NCBI GenBank assembly: GCA_964519015.1
Contig: CAZFHZ010000026.1
Coordinates: 1 to 35,287, forward strand
Reading direction: 5' to 3'
Origin: CAZFHZ01 sp964519015
GTDB lineage: Bacteria > Blakebacterota > Blakebacteria > Blakebacterales > CAYUVJ01
DNA: 35,287 nt
The first letter of the stretch is position 1; every line of letters begins with the position of its first letter. Positions 8,087-15,900 of the stretch are shown piece after piece. The translations under genes and the position numbers were made by a program. Under the pieces are notes generated by a model. It did no database searches, was not told the origin of the DNA, and saw nothing but the letters and a program-made list of their open reading frames with translations.

Positions 8087-9973
8087 ATGGCCTCCCCCGA
8101 ACGGATCCCCGTCCGCATCTTCGACGACCACGAGGAGATCGCCCTCATCATCGCGGAGCGGATCGCCGAGCTCATCCGGACCCATCAGGCCGAGGGCCGC
8201 ACCACCGTGCTCGGCCTGGCCACCGGCTCCACCCCGCTGGGGGTCTACCGGGAACTGGTCCGGGTGCACCGGGAGGAGGGACTCTCCTTCGCTCGGGTGG
8301 TGACCTTCAACCTGGACGAGTACTGGCCGATGCGGCCGGACAGCCTCCACTCCTACCACCGCTACATGCGCGAGAACTTCTTCCGCGACGTGGACATCCC
8401 GGAGGCGAACGTCCACCTGCCGCGCGGCGACGTCTCCGAGGAGGAGCTGGAGGAGGCCTGCGCGGCCTACGAGGAGGCCATCCGGGCCGCCGGCGGCATC
8501 GACTTCCAGATCCTGGGCATCGGGCGCACCGGTCACATCGGCTTCAATGAGCCGGGTTCGGGGTCCGGCTCGCGCACCCGCCCGATCTACCTCGACACGG
8601 CCACCCGGCGCGACGCGGCGGCTGATTTCTTCGGTGAGGACAACGTCCCACTCCAGGCGGTCACCATGGGGGTGGGGACCATCCTGGAGGCGCGCGAGAT
8701 CGTCTTGGTCGCCCTGGGAGAGCACAAGGCAGCCATCGTGAAACGGGCGGTGGAGGGCCCGGTCGACCCCCAGGTGGCGGCCACTTTTCTGCAGGACCAT
8801 CCCAAGGCCGTCGTCTTCCTCGACCGCTCCGCGGCCGCCGACCTGACCTGCGAGGCCACCCCCTGGCTGTTGGACGAGGTGGAGTGGACCCCCCGCCGGG
8901 AGACCGAGGCGGTGACCTGGCTCAGCCGCACCGTAGGCAAGTCGATCCTGCGGCTGGAGACGCACGACTATCGCGACCATCACCTGAGCGCGCTGGTGGC
9001 CCGCTGGGGAAGCGCTGCCCCTCTGAACGGCGAGGTCTTCAACCGACTCATCGCCAAGATCCGCGGCCGGAGTAAACTCCCCGATGGGAAGCGGGTGCTG
9101 GTCTTCTCCCCCCACCCCGACGACGACGTGATCGCTATGGGGGGCATCCTCCACAAACTCCACCAGAACGGCAACCACATCACGGTCGCTTACCAGACCT
9201 CCGGGAACATCGCCGTCTTCGACCACGAGGTGCGCCGCTATCTCGACTTCCTCCGCCGCTCGGCCGGGATCCCTGCGCTGGCCATCGGTACCCGCCTCGA
9301 GACCCTGGCGGAGTTCGAGGCGAACCTGGCCGCCAAGCAGCCGGGGGAGGTGGACCCTCCCGACGTGCTGGCCATCAAGCGGGCGATCCGGGAGAGCGAA
9401 GCGGTCTCGGCGGTCGAGACGCTCGGGCTGGAGCGCGGGCAGACCTGCTTCCTCAACCTCCCCTTCTACCAGACGGGGAAGGTGCGCAAGGACCCGGTGG
9501 GGGAGAAGGACGTGGCCATCACGCTCGCCCTGCTCGAGAATGAGCGCCCCGACCTGCTCTTCGCCGCCGGGGACTATACCGACCCGCACGGCACCCACCG
9601 GATGTGCCGGCAGGTGATCGACCTGGCCCTCGAACGTTACTCGGGACCGGCTCCCGAGGTGTGGCTTTACCGGGGCGCCTGGGCGGAGTGGACGCCGGCC
9701 GAAGCGAGCGTACTGGTGCCGATGTCGGCCGAGGAACTGAAGCTGAAGATCCTGGCCATCTTCAAGCACCAGTCGCAGAAGGACAAGGCCCCCTTCCCCG
9801 GCGTCGACGACCGGGAGTTCTGGCAGCGGGTGCAGGAGCGCAACACCGAGACCGCCCGCCTGCTGGAGCGGCTCGGCCTGCCCGCCTACTACGCTATGGA
9901 AGCATACGTGGTGGAGCACCGGGGGGAGCGCCTGCAACCCGAACCCTTCCCCACCAGCGCGCTGGGGAGGTGA
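8087..9973 (+). CDS. NagB-like (glucosamine-6-phosphate deaminase-like) protein fused to a PIG-L/LmbE deacetylase domain
   Basis: A 628-residue fusion. Residues 1-265 follow glucosamine-6-phosphate deaminase: LATGSTPLGVY at 44-54, NLDEYW with Asp77, and GIGRTGHIGFNEPGS at 144-158 with His150 and Glu155. In the canonical enzyme the last motif reads D-G-H; here the Asp (E. coli Asp141) is replaced by Thr148. Residues 335-600 are a PIG-L/LmbE domain with the zinc-binding HPDDD at 343-347 and a later DPHGTH. PIG-L proteins remove N-acetyl groups from sugars such as GlcNAc conjugates. Similar long NagB-like proteins are known in Bacteroidetes. A deacetylation-then-deamination role in amino-sugar metabolism is plausible, but deaminase activity is uncertain. 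The start follows GGAGG at five bases. Confidence 0.82.
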   Translation: MASPERIPVRIFDDHEEIALIIAERIAELIRTHQAEGRTTVLGLATGSTPLGVYRELVRVHREEGLSFARVVTFNLDEYWPMRPDSLHSYHRYMRENFFRDVDIPEANVHLPRGDVSEEELEEACAAYEEAIRAAGGIDFQILGIGRTGHIGFNEPGSGSGSRTRPIYLDTATRRDAAADFFGEDNVPLQAVTMGVGTILEAREIVLVALGEHKAAIVKRAVEGPVDPQVAATFLQDHPKAVVFLDRSAAADLTCEATPWLLDEVEWTPRRETEAVTWLSRTVGKSILRLETHDYRDHHLSALVARWGSAAPLNGEVFNRLIAKIRGRSKLPDGKRVLVFSPHPDDDVIAMGGILHKLHQNGNHITVAYQTSGNIAVFDHEVRRYLDFLRRSAGIPALAIGTRLETLAEFEANLAAKQPGEVDPPDVLAIKRAIRESEAVSAVETLGLERGQTCFLNLPFYQTGKVRKDPVGEKDVAITLALLENERPDLLFAAGDYTDPHGTHRMCRQVIDLALERYSGPAPEVWLYRGAWAEWTPAEASVLVPMSAEELKLKILAIFKHQSQKDKAPFPGVDDREFWQRVQERNTETARLLERLGLPAYYAMEAYVVEHRGERLQPEPFPTSALGR

Positions 9974-10053
9974 AGGCCCGGATCGACGGGGAGTGGAAGC
10001 TCATCAACGTGCTGTGGGTACCGAATCCCGCGGCACCGACCCCCGGTCGTTGA
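9970..10053 (+). pseudogene. Orphan C-terminal scrap resembling NTF2-like (lumazine-binding) proteins
   Basis: A 27-codon frame runs from a GTG that overlaps the NagB-like stop in a GTGA tetranucleotide to a TGA at 10051-10053. It encodes ARIDGEWKLINVLW followed by VPNPAAPTPGR. DG-x-WK-(I/L)-x-NVLW followed by a short Pro-rich tail is how many NTF2-like/lumazine-binding small proteins end. No upstream part of such a gene exists here, because the DNA before it belongs to the PIG-L domain in another frame. It is best read as the remnant of a deleted gene. It could still be translated by coupling, but a 27-residue product has no evident function. Confidence 0.45.
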
Positions 10054-10061
10054 GGACCGGG
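10042..10061. terminator. Hairpin before the exported redoxin gene
   Basis: CCCGGTC and GACCGGG form a 7-base-pair stem with a 6-base loop, just before the ribosome site of the next gene. It may be the terminator left over from the lost NTF2-like gene; no T-run follows. Confidence 0.35.
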
Positions 10062-10076
10062 ACGGGGAGGCTGTCC

Positions 10077-10790
10077 ATGCATCGCATCATCGTGAAGGGT
10101 ATCCTGCCGGCACTGCTGCTGGCCGCGCTCCTGCCGGTCGCGCCCGCGGGAGCCCAGCCGGTGCCGGTCGAGCAGGCGATGCCCGATTTCACCCTGCCGA
10201 TCCTGCAGGGGGGGTCCTGGCAGCTCTCGGCCCAGAAGGGGAAGCGCGTGCTGCTCGTCTTCCCGCGCGGACTGGCCGGGCAGGACTGGTGTCATATCTG
10301 CAACTACCAGTACGCTGAACTGGCCGAGCTGGATCGGACCGAAGGACTCCGAACACGCTTCGGCCTGGAGGTCGTCTTCGTGCTCCCCTACGACCAAACC
10401 ATGGTCCAGGGCTGGGTGGACGACTTCTCCGCCCAACTGGAGGACATCCACCGCGGGAAGTTCCCGGAGGACCCGGCTTCCCTGGACGAACGCGGCCGGC
10501 GCACGATGGAACGCTACCGGGCCCTCTTCCCCAAGGACTTCCGCTATCCCCCCGGGGAGGTACCGCTGCCCTTCCCTATCCTGATCGACGCCGACCACGC
10601 CCTCTCCCAGCGGTTCGGGCTCTTCACCGAGAGCTGGAACGGGGCGCAAGTCCCGCAGAACATCCCGACCGTCTTCCTGCTCGACCGGGAAGGGGTTGTA
10701 CAGTTCAAGTACCACAGCCAGAACACGGCCGACCGGCCCAACGCGGCGTACCTGGTACGGATCCTCCAGCGGTTGATGAACGACCGGTAA
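10077..10790 (+). CDS. Exported AhpC/TSA (redoxin)-family protein with a CxxC centre
   Basis: A 237-residue protein with a signal peptide (IIVKGILPALLLAALLPVAPAGAQ), then a thioredoxin fold. It shows MPDFTLPILQGGSWQLS, the cysteine centre W-C72-H-I-C75, an FPILIDADHALSQRFGL strand and the conserved cis-Pro region VPQNIPTVFLLDREG. Such proteins act as periplasmic peroxiredoxins or thiol-disulfide reductases; the CHIC pair suggests a disulfide-forming pair within one protein. The start at 10077 is chosen because it carries the signal peptide and has GGGAGG seven bases upstream. The gene converges on hicBA. Confidence 0.78.
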   Translation: MHRIIVKGILPALLLAALLPVAPAGAQPVPVEQAMPDFTLPILQGGSWQLSAQKGKRVLLVFPRGLAGQDWCHICNYQYAELAELDRTEGLRTRFGLEVVFVLPYDQTMVQGWVDDFSAQLEDIHRGKFPEDPASLDERGRRTMERYRALFPKDFRYPPGEVPLPFPILIDADHALSQRFGLFTESWNGAQVPQNIPTVFLLDREGVVQFKYHSQNTADRPNAAYLVRILQRLMNDR

Positions 10791-10811
10791 CATTTCTCCG
10801 CCGTTACGGAC

Positions 10812-10858
10812 GGAGCGGCCTCAGCGTTCCTCGCCCAGCCGGCGGGAGAGGCCGCTCC
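10812..10858. terminator. Inverted repeat between converging redoxin and hicA genes
   Basis: GGAGCGGCCTC (10812-10822) and GAGGCCGCTCC (10848-10858) are perfect complements, 11 base pairs with a 25-base loop. It lies between converging genes and could terminate both. The right arm belongs to the 58-bp direct repeat; the left arm is absent at the second repeat copy. Confidence 0.45.
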
Positions 10859-10877
10859 AGCGGCGTCTGGGGAGCAG
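10820..10877. repeat. 58-bp direct repeat, copy 1 (duplicated gene 3' end)
   Basis: 54 of 58 bases match 11448-11505. On the minus strand it reads as the last 18 codons plus stop of the RsmF C-terminal gene (RRRWSGLSRRLGEER against KRRWSGLSRLLGEER). It lies eight bases beyond the hicA full-length stop, so the two copies bracket the hicBA module. Confidence 0.85.
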
Positions 10878-10885
10878 GGGATCGC

Positions 10886-11110
10886 TCAGAACAGCCGCAG
10901 TAAATCGTCGACCGACAATCCTACATGGCGGATGATCGCTCGCAGGGTGCCTCAAGCAATCTCCTTGTGGTCGGGAACGACGATGCGGCGATGAGGCGGG
11001 GATGGATGCCTCAGGATGATGTGACTGCCTTTCCGTCGGTCGACCCGATAACCGAGTCGCTCCAGAAGCGCAACGAGCTCACGACCGGAGAGGTCGGGCA
11101 GAATGCTCAA
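10886..11110 (-). pseudogene. hicA: HicA-type toxin with an in-frame nonsense codon
   Basis: Starting from TTG at 11108-11110, which overlaps the hicB stop in TTGA, the frame gives a typical HicA. It has LPDLSGRELVALLERLGYRV, then RRKGSHIILRH with the catalytic His30, then VVPDHKEIA. The next codon is TGA at 10952-10954, followed in frame by GTLRAIIRHVGLSVDDLLRLF and a second TGA at 10886-10888. HicA proteins read E-I/L-A-(R/K)-G-T-L-R here, so a single CGA to TGA change explains the stop. The shortened product (52 residues) would lack the C-terminal helices of the dsRNA-binding-like fold. HicA is a ribosome-independent mRNA interferase. The toxin is probably inactive, unless the stop is read through or the base is an error. 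Confidence 0.75.
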
Positions 11111-11319
11111 CGGTCGATCTCGACGATCTCTTCGGTAATCGGTGGCGGAATCGGGTCGCCATGCGCTTCAAGGCTCTCCAGATAGACTGCGATTGCCTCA
11201 CGCACGTTGAGCAGAGCCTCTTCCCGGGTAGCACCTTGCGTCACGCAGCCCGGTAACGCGGGCACCTCGGCGAGGTAGACGCCCTCTTCATCCTGTTCGA
11301 GTAAAACGCGGTATTTCAT
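11107..11319 (-). CDS. hicB: HicB-type antitoxin (short form)
   Basis: A 70-residue protein with the HicB partial RNase-H-like fold: MKYRVLLEQDEEGVYLAEVPALPGCVTQGATREEAL, then NVREAIAVYLESL. It is the short version without a C-terminal DNA-binding domain. It binds and blocks HicA. Antitoxin-first order and a 4-base TTGA overlap with hicA indicate coupled translation. A GAGGAG lies upstream at a longer than usual spacing (about 13 bases). The gene is intact even though its toxin partner carries a nonsense codon. Confidence 0.9.
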   Translation of the reverse strand: MKYRVLLEQDEEGVYLAEVPALPGCVTQGATREEALLNVREAIAVYLESLEAHGDPIPPPITEEIVEIDR

Positions 11320-11352
11320 CGTGGATCTTCGTCTCCTCTCGAATCGGCTTTC

Positions 11353-11381
11353 AGAATACAGCCCTCCACCAGACCTCTCAA
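11353..11381 (-). promoter_or_regulatory. hicBA promoter candidate
   Basis: On the minus strand TTGAGA, exactly 17 bases, then TATTCT. The predicted start leaves a leader of about 27 bases that includes GAGGAG. A small inverted repeat CGTCT-6-AGACG at 11389-11404 lies immediately upstream of the -35 box. Confidence 0.5.
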
Positions 11382-11447
11382 CCCGACCCGTCTGTTTGGA
11401 GACGAATGATCGGGGAGAGTGTTTCCGGATGGATAAAACGTCTGATG

Positions 11448-11505
11448 CTCAGCGTTCCTCGCCCAGCAGGCGGGAGAGGCCGCTCCAGCGGCGTTTAGGG
11501 AGGAG
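11448..11505. repeat. 58-bp direct repeat, copy 2 (resident copy)
   Basis: This is the functional 3' end of the RsmF C-terminal gene, stop codon included. Copy 1 lies at 10820-10877; the offset between copies is 628 bases. Confidence 0.85.
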
Positions 11506-11958
11506 CGACTGCACCACCCCTTCGGGCTTGTCTTCTTCGGGCCGGGGATCGAGGTAGAGTCCGCAGCCGACCACGCCGTCGGGACCGGCCAGGGCGACGT
11601 AGCCCTCGCTGACCCCGCTCCGGGTACCGCGCAGGAATCCTTCGGCCAGTAGCCGGTCGAGTTCCTCCGCCGTCAGCTCCAGACACTCCCGGGTCAGGTG
11701 TTCTCCGAAGGTCCGCAGGCAGGAGCTGGTCGGCTTCCACCGCTCCCCCACCCGGCGCAGCAGCGGGAGCCCGGTCCGCTCGAGGATGAACTCGGCCAGC
11801 ACCTCGTCGAGCCGGTCGCTCTCGCGCACCCCCCACAAGACCGCGCCCGAGGCCAACACCCGCCAGCCGGCCAGCACCTCCTCCGGGATACCGAAGCGCT
11901 CCCCCAGGAAGAGGCGGACGGCGGTCCGTTCAGTCTCGCCGGCGCAGGAGAGCGACAT
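11449..11958 (-). CDS. C-terminal (RNA-binding, PUA-like) part of an RsmF/NOP2-type rRNA methyltransferase, separate frame
   Basis: 169 residues matching in kind the region that follows the catalytic domain of RsmF-type m5C methyltransferases: FGIPEEVLAGW, CLELTAEELDRLLAEGFL, then a small beta-rich PUA-like end (GYVALAGPDGVVGCGLYL). It starts with an ATG at 11956-11958 inside the end of the methyltransferase gene (29-base overlap, different frame). In most bacteria both parts are one polypeptide. Either two coupled subunits exist or a frameshift near 11930-11950 split one gene. There is no clear ribosome site, which favours a frameshift or coupling. Confidence 0.65.
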   Translation of the reverse strand: MSLSCAGETERTAVRLFLGERFGIPEEVLAGWRVLASGAVLWGVRESDRLDEVLAEFILERTGLPLLRRVGERWKPTSSCLRTFGEHLTRECLELTAEELDRLLAEGFLRGTRSGVSEGYVALAGPDGVVGCGLYLDPRPEEDKPEGVVQSLLPKRRWSGLSRLLGEER

Positions 11959-12841
11959 AGAAGCCCCACGAATCGGTGTGATGCGGCCAGAAACGCCGCG
12001 TGCGGGTCACCTCGGCCGGGAAGCTCCGCCCCGACAAGACGGCCAGACCCGGCGTGCCGGCGATCTCCTCAGGCAGCGCCACGACCTCCGCATCCGCTTC
12101 CTCCAGCAGGGCGGCCACCACCCCCTCGTTTTCCTCGGGGGCGTAGGTGCAGGTGGAATAGCCGACCATACCCCCGGGGCGTACCAGCCGGAAGGCCTTG
12201 CGGAGCAGCCGCAACTGAACGCCGGGCAGTCTGCGCAGGGCGGCCGGAGGGTCTTCCTTCCAGCGCCCTCCCGCGACCCGGAAGGTCCCCTCCCCGGAGC
12301 AGGGGGCGTCCACCAGCACCCGGTCGAAGGGGACCCGCTCGGGCAGGTTCTCCCCCCGGTAGCGGGTGAGCACGGCGTTGGGGACCCGCAGCCGTTCCAG
12401 GTTGGCGGCCAGCACGGTGAGTCGCCCGATCGAGATGTCGTTGGCCACCACCACGCCCTCACCGGCCATGAGGGCGGCGAGCTGGGCGGTCTTCCCGCCG
12501 GGCGCGGCGCACACATCGAGCACGCTCTCCCCGGGCCGGGGAGCTAGCGCCAGTGGTGGGAGGGTGGAGGTGTAGCCTTGCGGGTGGTACCAGCCCAGGT
12601 GGTAGGCCCAGGTCAGGCCGGGTCCGGGGAGTCCGGTGACCCGGTAGAGGTCTCCGCCGCCGGCCGGGCGGGTCCAGCCGGCCCCTTCCCGGGCGAGAGC
12701 CTCCTCGAAGCGTTCGCGCGTCACCGCCAGCGGGTTCCAGCGCAGGTCGGTGGGCAGAGGGCGGTGGAGCGCCTCGAGGAAGGCCGCCGGGTCGTCGGCC
12801 AGCTCGGCGTAGCGGGCGATGTGTCCGGGCACGGGGATCAT
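11930..12841 (-). CDS. RsmB/NOP2-family rRNA cytosine-C5 methyltransferase catalytic domain
   Basis: A 303-residue SAM-dependent methyltransferase. Motif I is VLDVCAAPGGKT (108-118). The catalytic cysteines are visible in DAPCSGEG (Cys181) and YSTCTY (Cys231), the two-cysteine arrangement of the NOL1/NOP2/Sun family that makes 5-methylcytosine in rRNA. The N-terminus (FLEALHRPLPTDLRWNPL) matches RsmF (YebU)-type enzymes. The protein ends with GFYVALLRRRD and stops where homologues continue into an RNA-binding region, here found in the next frame. The start at 12841 is preceded closely by GAGAGG, the same context as the amidase gene at 34574. Confidence 0.85.
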   Translation of the reverse strand: MIPVPGHIARYAELADDPAAFLEALHRPLPTDLRWNPLAVTRERFEEALAREGAGWTRPAGGGDLYRVTGLPGPGLTWAYHLGWYHPQGYTSTLPPLALAPRPGESVLDVCAAPGGKTAQLAALMAGEGVVVANDISIGRLTVLAANLERLRVPNAVLTRYRGENLPERVPFDRVLVDAPCSGEGTFRVAGGRWKEDPPAALRRLPGVQLRLLRKAFRLVRPGGMVGYSTCTYAPEENEGVVAALLEEADAEVVALPEEIAGTPGLAVLSGRSFPAEVTRTRRFWPHHTDSWGFYVALLRRRD

Positions 12842-12879
12842 GCGCCTCTCAACGTGGGCCCGCCCGGCCCCCAAGTCAA

Positions 12880-12910
12880 CCGGCCCGGTCGCGGGTTGCG
12901 ACCGAGCCGG
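12880..12910. terminator. Strong hairpin after the VPS10/BNR gene
   Basis: A 13-position stem with one C:A mismatch (CCGGC, mismatch, CGGTCGC, a 5-base loop, then the complement). It lies 41 bases past the stop at 12952 and upstream of the methyltransferase start. It is a likely terminator of the G+C-rich kind, without a T-run. Confidence 0.5.
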
Positions 12911-12951
12911 TCGAAGGTCTCCATCGACGGAGTCCTCGGTCAGGTTCCCCT

Positions 12952-15900
12952 TCAGCGGGGGGGTACCCGCGCCGGCAGGCTGAGGGGCTCCATTCCCTGG
13001 GCCCACTGCAGGCCGGCGGCCTGCGCCTGCTGCCGGATTGCCGGGAGGGTGTCCCGCACCAGGGTATTGTACGATTCCAGTCCTCCGGCCAGGGACCGCT
13101 CGGCCCGCTCCATCAGGATGCGCTCATCGGGCGTGGGGGCGTCCCAGGTGCTGCCCATGGAACCGAGCGGCGCGAACACGACGTTCTGGATCGTGTCGGC
13201 CGGGCGGTAGATCCCCTGGGCGGTCTGGTCGCCGGCGAAGCGCTCCTGGAGCGCGGTGATCTCCTTCCGGAACGCTTCGAGCCCGGTCCGCAGCGACTTC
13301 AGGGCTTCATCGCCCGGCTTCTCCTTCTCGGCTTCGCCCAGACGCTGCAGGAGGGTCTCGCTCTCGCCGTCCATCTTCTGCAAGCCTTGCTGGGCCTTGT
13401 TCATCACGCCCAGCATCGCCTCCAGGCGCAGGAAGGCCGCTTCCTTGGCCTGCCGGTCGGCCATGGGGATCGGCCGGCGCGGGTCGCCGTGCACGATGAC
13501 CGGCTGCTGGGAAGAAACGGAACCGCAGGAGACGGTGACCGTGTAGGTCCCCGGCAGCACCTCGGGACCGGTACCGGGTCCGAAGATAGCCGTCTCCGGA
13601 TCGAGGGCGTTCCGGTTCAGGTCCCAGACCACCCGGTTCACCCCTTTCTCCATGGTGCCGTCCAGGGTCCGCACCGTGTCGCCGGCCGCGTTGCGAACGG
13701 TGATGATGACCTTGTCGGCTCCGGCCGCTGCTCCCCCCCCCTCCTTCTTCTCCGGGGGCAGGAACCAGTAGGAGAGGGATGCTCCGTACGGCCGGTTCTC
13801 ACCGGCGAACATGGCGTGGCCGGGGAAGTGGTAACCCCCCACCTGGCCGATGGTCACCGCGTAGGCGTCCGGGATGGGGAAGAGGTGGACCGTCTCCTTC
13901 ATCACCGCCCCGTCCAGTCCGCGCAACGGCCGGATGTCGTCCAGGATGTAGGCGGCCCGGCCGTGGGTGCCGATGACCAGGTCCCCCTCGCGCTTCTGGA
14001 TGGTCAGGTCGCGCACCGGCACGGTGGGGAAGCCGTGGGTCCACTGGGTCCAGTTCACCCCGCCGTCCCGGCTGAACCAGAGTCCGAACTCGGTGCCCAG
14101 GAAGAGCAGGGCGGGCTGGACCGGGTCCTGGATGATCACGTGGGCGAAGCCGCGCACATGGGGAGTGGCCAGTGACTTCCAGGTCCGCCCGAAGTTGTCG
14201 GTCTTGAACACCCAGGTGGCCCCGTCGCCGCGGCGATGGTTGTCGCAGGTGATGAAGGCCACCGCCGGATCGTGGGGCGAGGCCTCGATATGCGAGACCC
14301 ACGAGGAGTCGGGCAGCCCCTTGATGTTCTTCACCACGTTCGTCCAGGTGGCCCCGCCGTCCCGGGTCAGCTGCACGTTCCCGTCGTCGGTGCCCACCCA
14401 GATGAGGCCGCGCTGCACGGGGCTGGGCGCGATCGCGAAGATGGTGGTGTGGTTCTCGGCGCCGGTCACATCGTAGGTCAGCCCGCCGCTCGATCCCGAC
14501 TTCTGCTTGGCCGGCGCATCGGTAGTCAGGTCACCGCTGATGGTCTCCCACGACTCCCCCCGGTCGCGGCTGCGGTGCAGGTACTGGCTCCCCAGGTAGA
14601 TGGCGGCCGGTTCGAAGGGATCGAGCGCGAAGCCGGCGTTCCAGTTGAAGCGGAGCGGGTCGTCCTCGGGACCGGCCGGCCGGATGCCCTTCCCTTCCAG
14701 GGTCTTCAGGTTCCAGCGGAGCAGATAGCCCTGCTGGCTCATGGCGTAGCCGGTGGTCGCATCCAGGGGGTCGGGCACGGTATGGAAGCCGTCCCCGAAA
14801 CCGAGCTCGGCCCAGTACTGGTTGCCGATCCCCCCGTTCTCCCAGACATAGGCGGGCCCCTGCCAGGAGCCGTTGTCCTGCATGCCGCCATAGACGTGGT
14901 AGGGGATCTCGTCATCGGTCTCGACGTGGTAGTACTGCCCGAGCGGCAGGTTCTCCACGAAGCGCCAGGAGCCGCCCCGGTCCTGCGAGATGGCGATCCC
15001 GCCGTCGTTCCCCTCGATGATGGTGCGCCCGTCGCCCGGATCGATCCAGATGGCGTGATGGTCGGGATGGACGATCGCGTAGGGAAGGAGCACCTCGAGG
15101 GTGCGTCCGCCGTCGTTACTGACCCGCACCAGAGAACCGAGCAGGTAGACCCGGTTGTGGTCGACCGGGTCGACCCGGATCTCCGAGTAGTAGAAGGGAC
15201 GGTCGTGCACCCCCGGGTCCCGGTTCACCGTCCGCCAGGAGAAGCCGCCGTCCTCGGAGCGCAGCAGCACGTTGCGCTTGGCTTCCACCAAGGCGTAGAC
15301 CACATCGGGCCGCGAGCGAGACCAGGCCAGCCCGATCCGGCCCAGTTCCCCGGCCGGCAGCCCCGCCTCGGTCCCCAGCTTCTGCCAGGTCGCCCCCCCA
15401 TCCCAGGTGACATGGAGCCCGCTGCCCGGCCCCCCGGAGGAGAAGAACCAGGGCCAGCGCCGGTGTTCCCACATGGCCGCCAGCAGGTGGTCGGGATTGG
15501 AGGGGTCGATGACCAGGTCGGCGCACCCGGTGCGTTGGTCTGTGTAGAGCACCTTCCGCCAGTTCCGCCCGCCGTCCTCGGTCTTGAAGACCCCCCGCTC
15601 CTCCCCGTCACTCCACAAGGGTCCGGTGGCGGCCACCCAGGCGACGTCCGGATCGCGTGGGTCGAGCACGATGCGCGAGATGTGTTCCGACTTGGCCAGT
15701 CCCAGATGGGTCCAGGTGCGGCCGCTGTCGCGGGTTCGGTAGACCCCGTTGCCGACCCCCACCGAGTTGCGGACGTTGTCCTCGCCGGTGCCGACCCAGA
15801 CCACATCGGGGTTGGCCTGGTCGATGGCGACCGCTCCGAAACCGGAGACCGGCTGGTCATCGAACATCGGGGTCCAGGTCAGGCCGCCGTCCATCGACTT

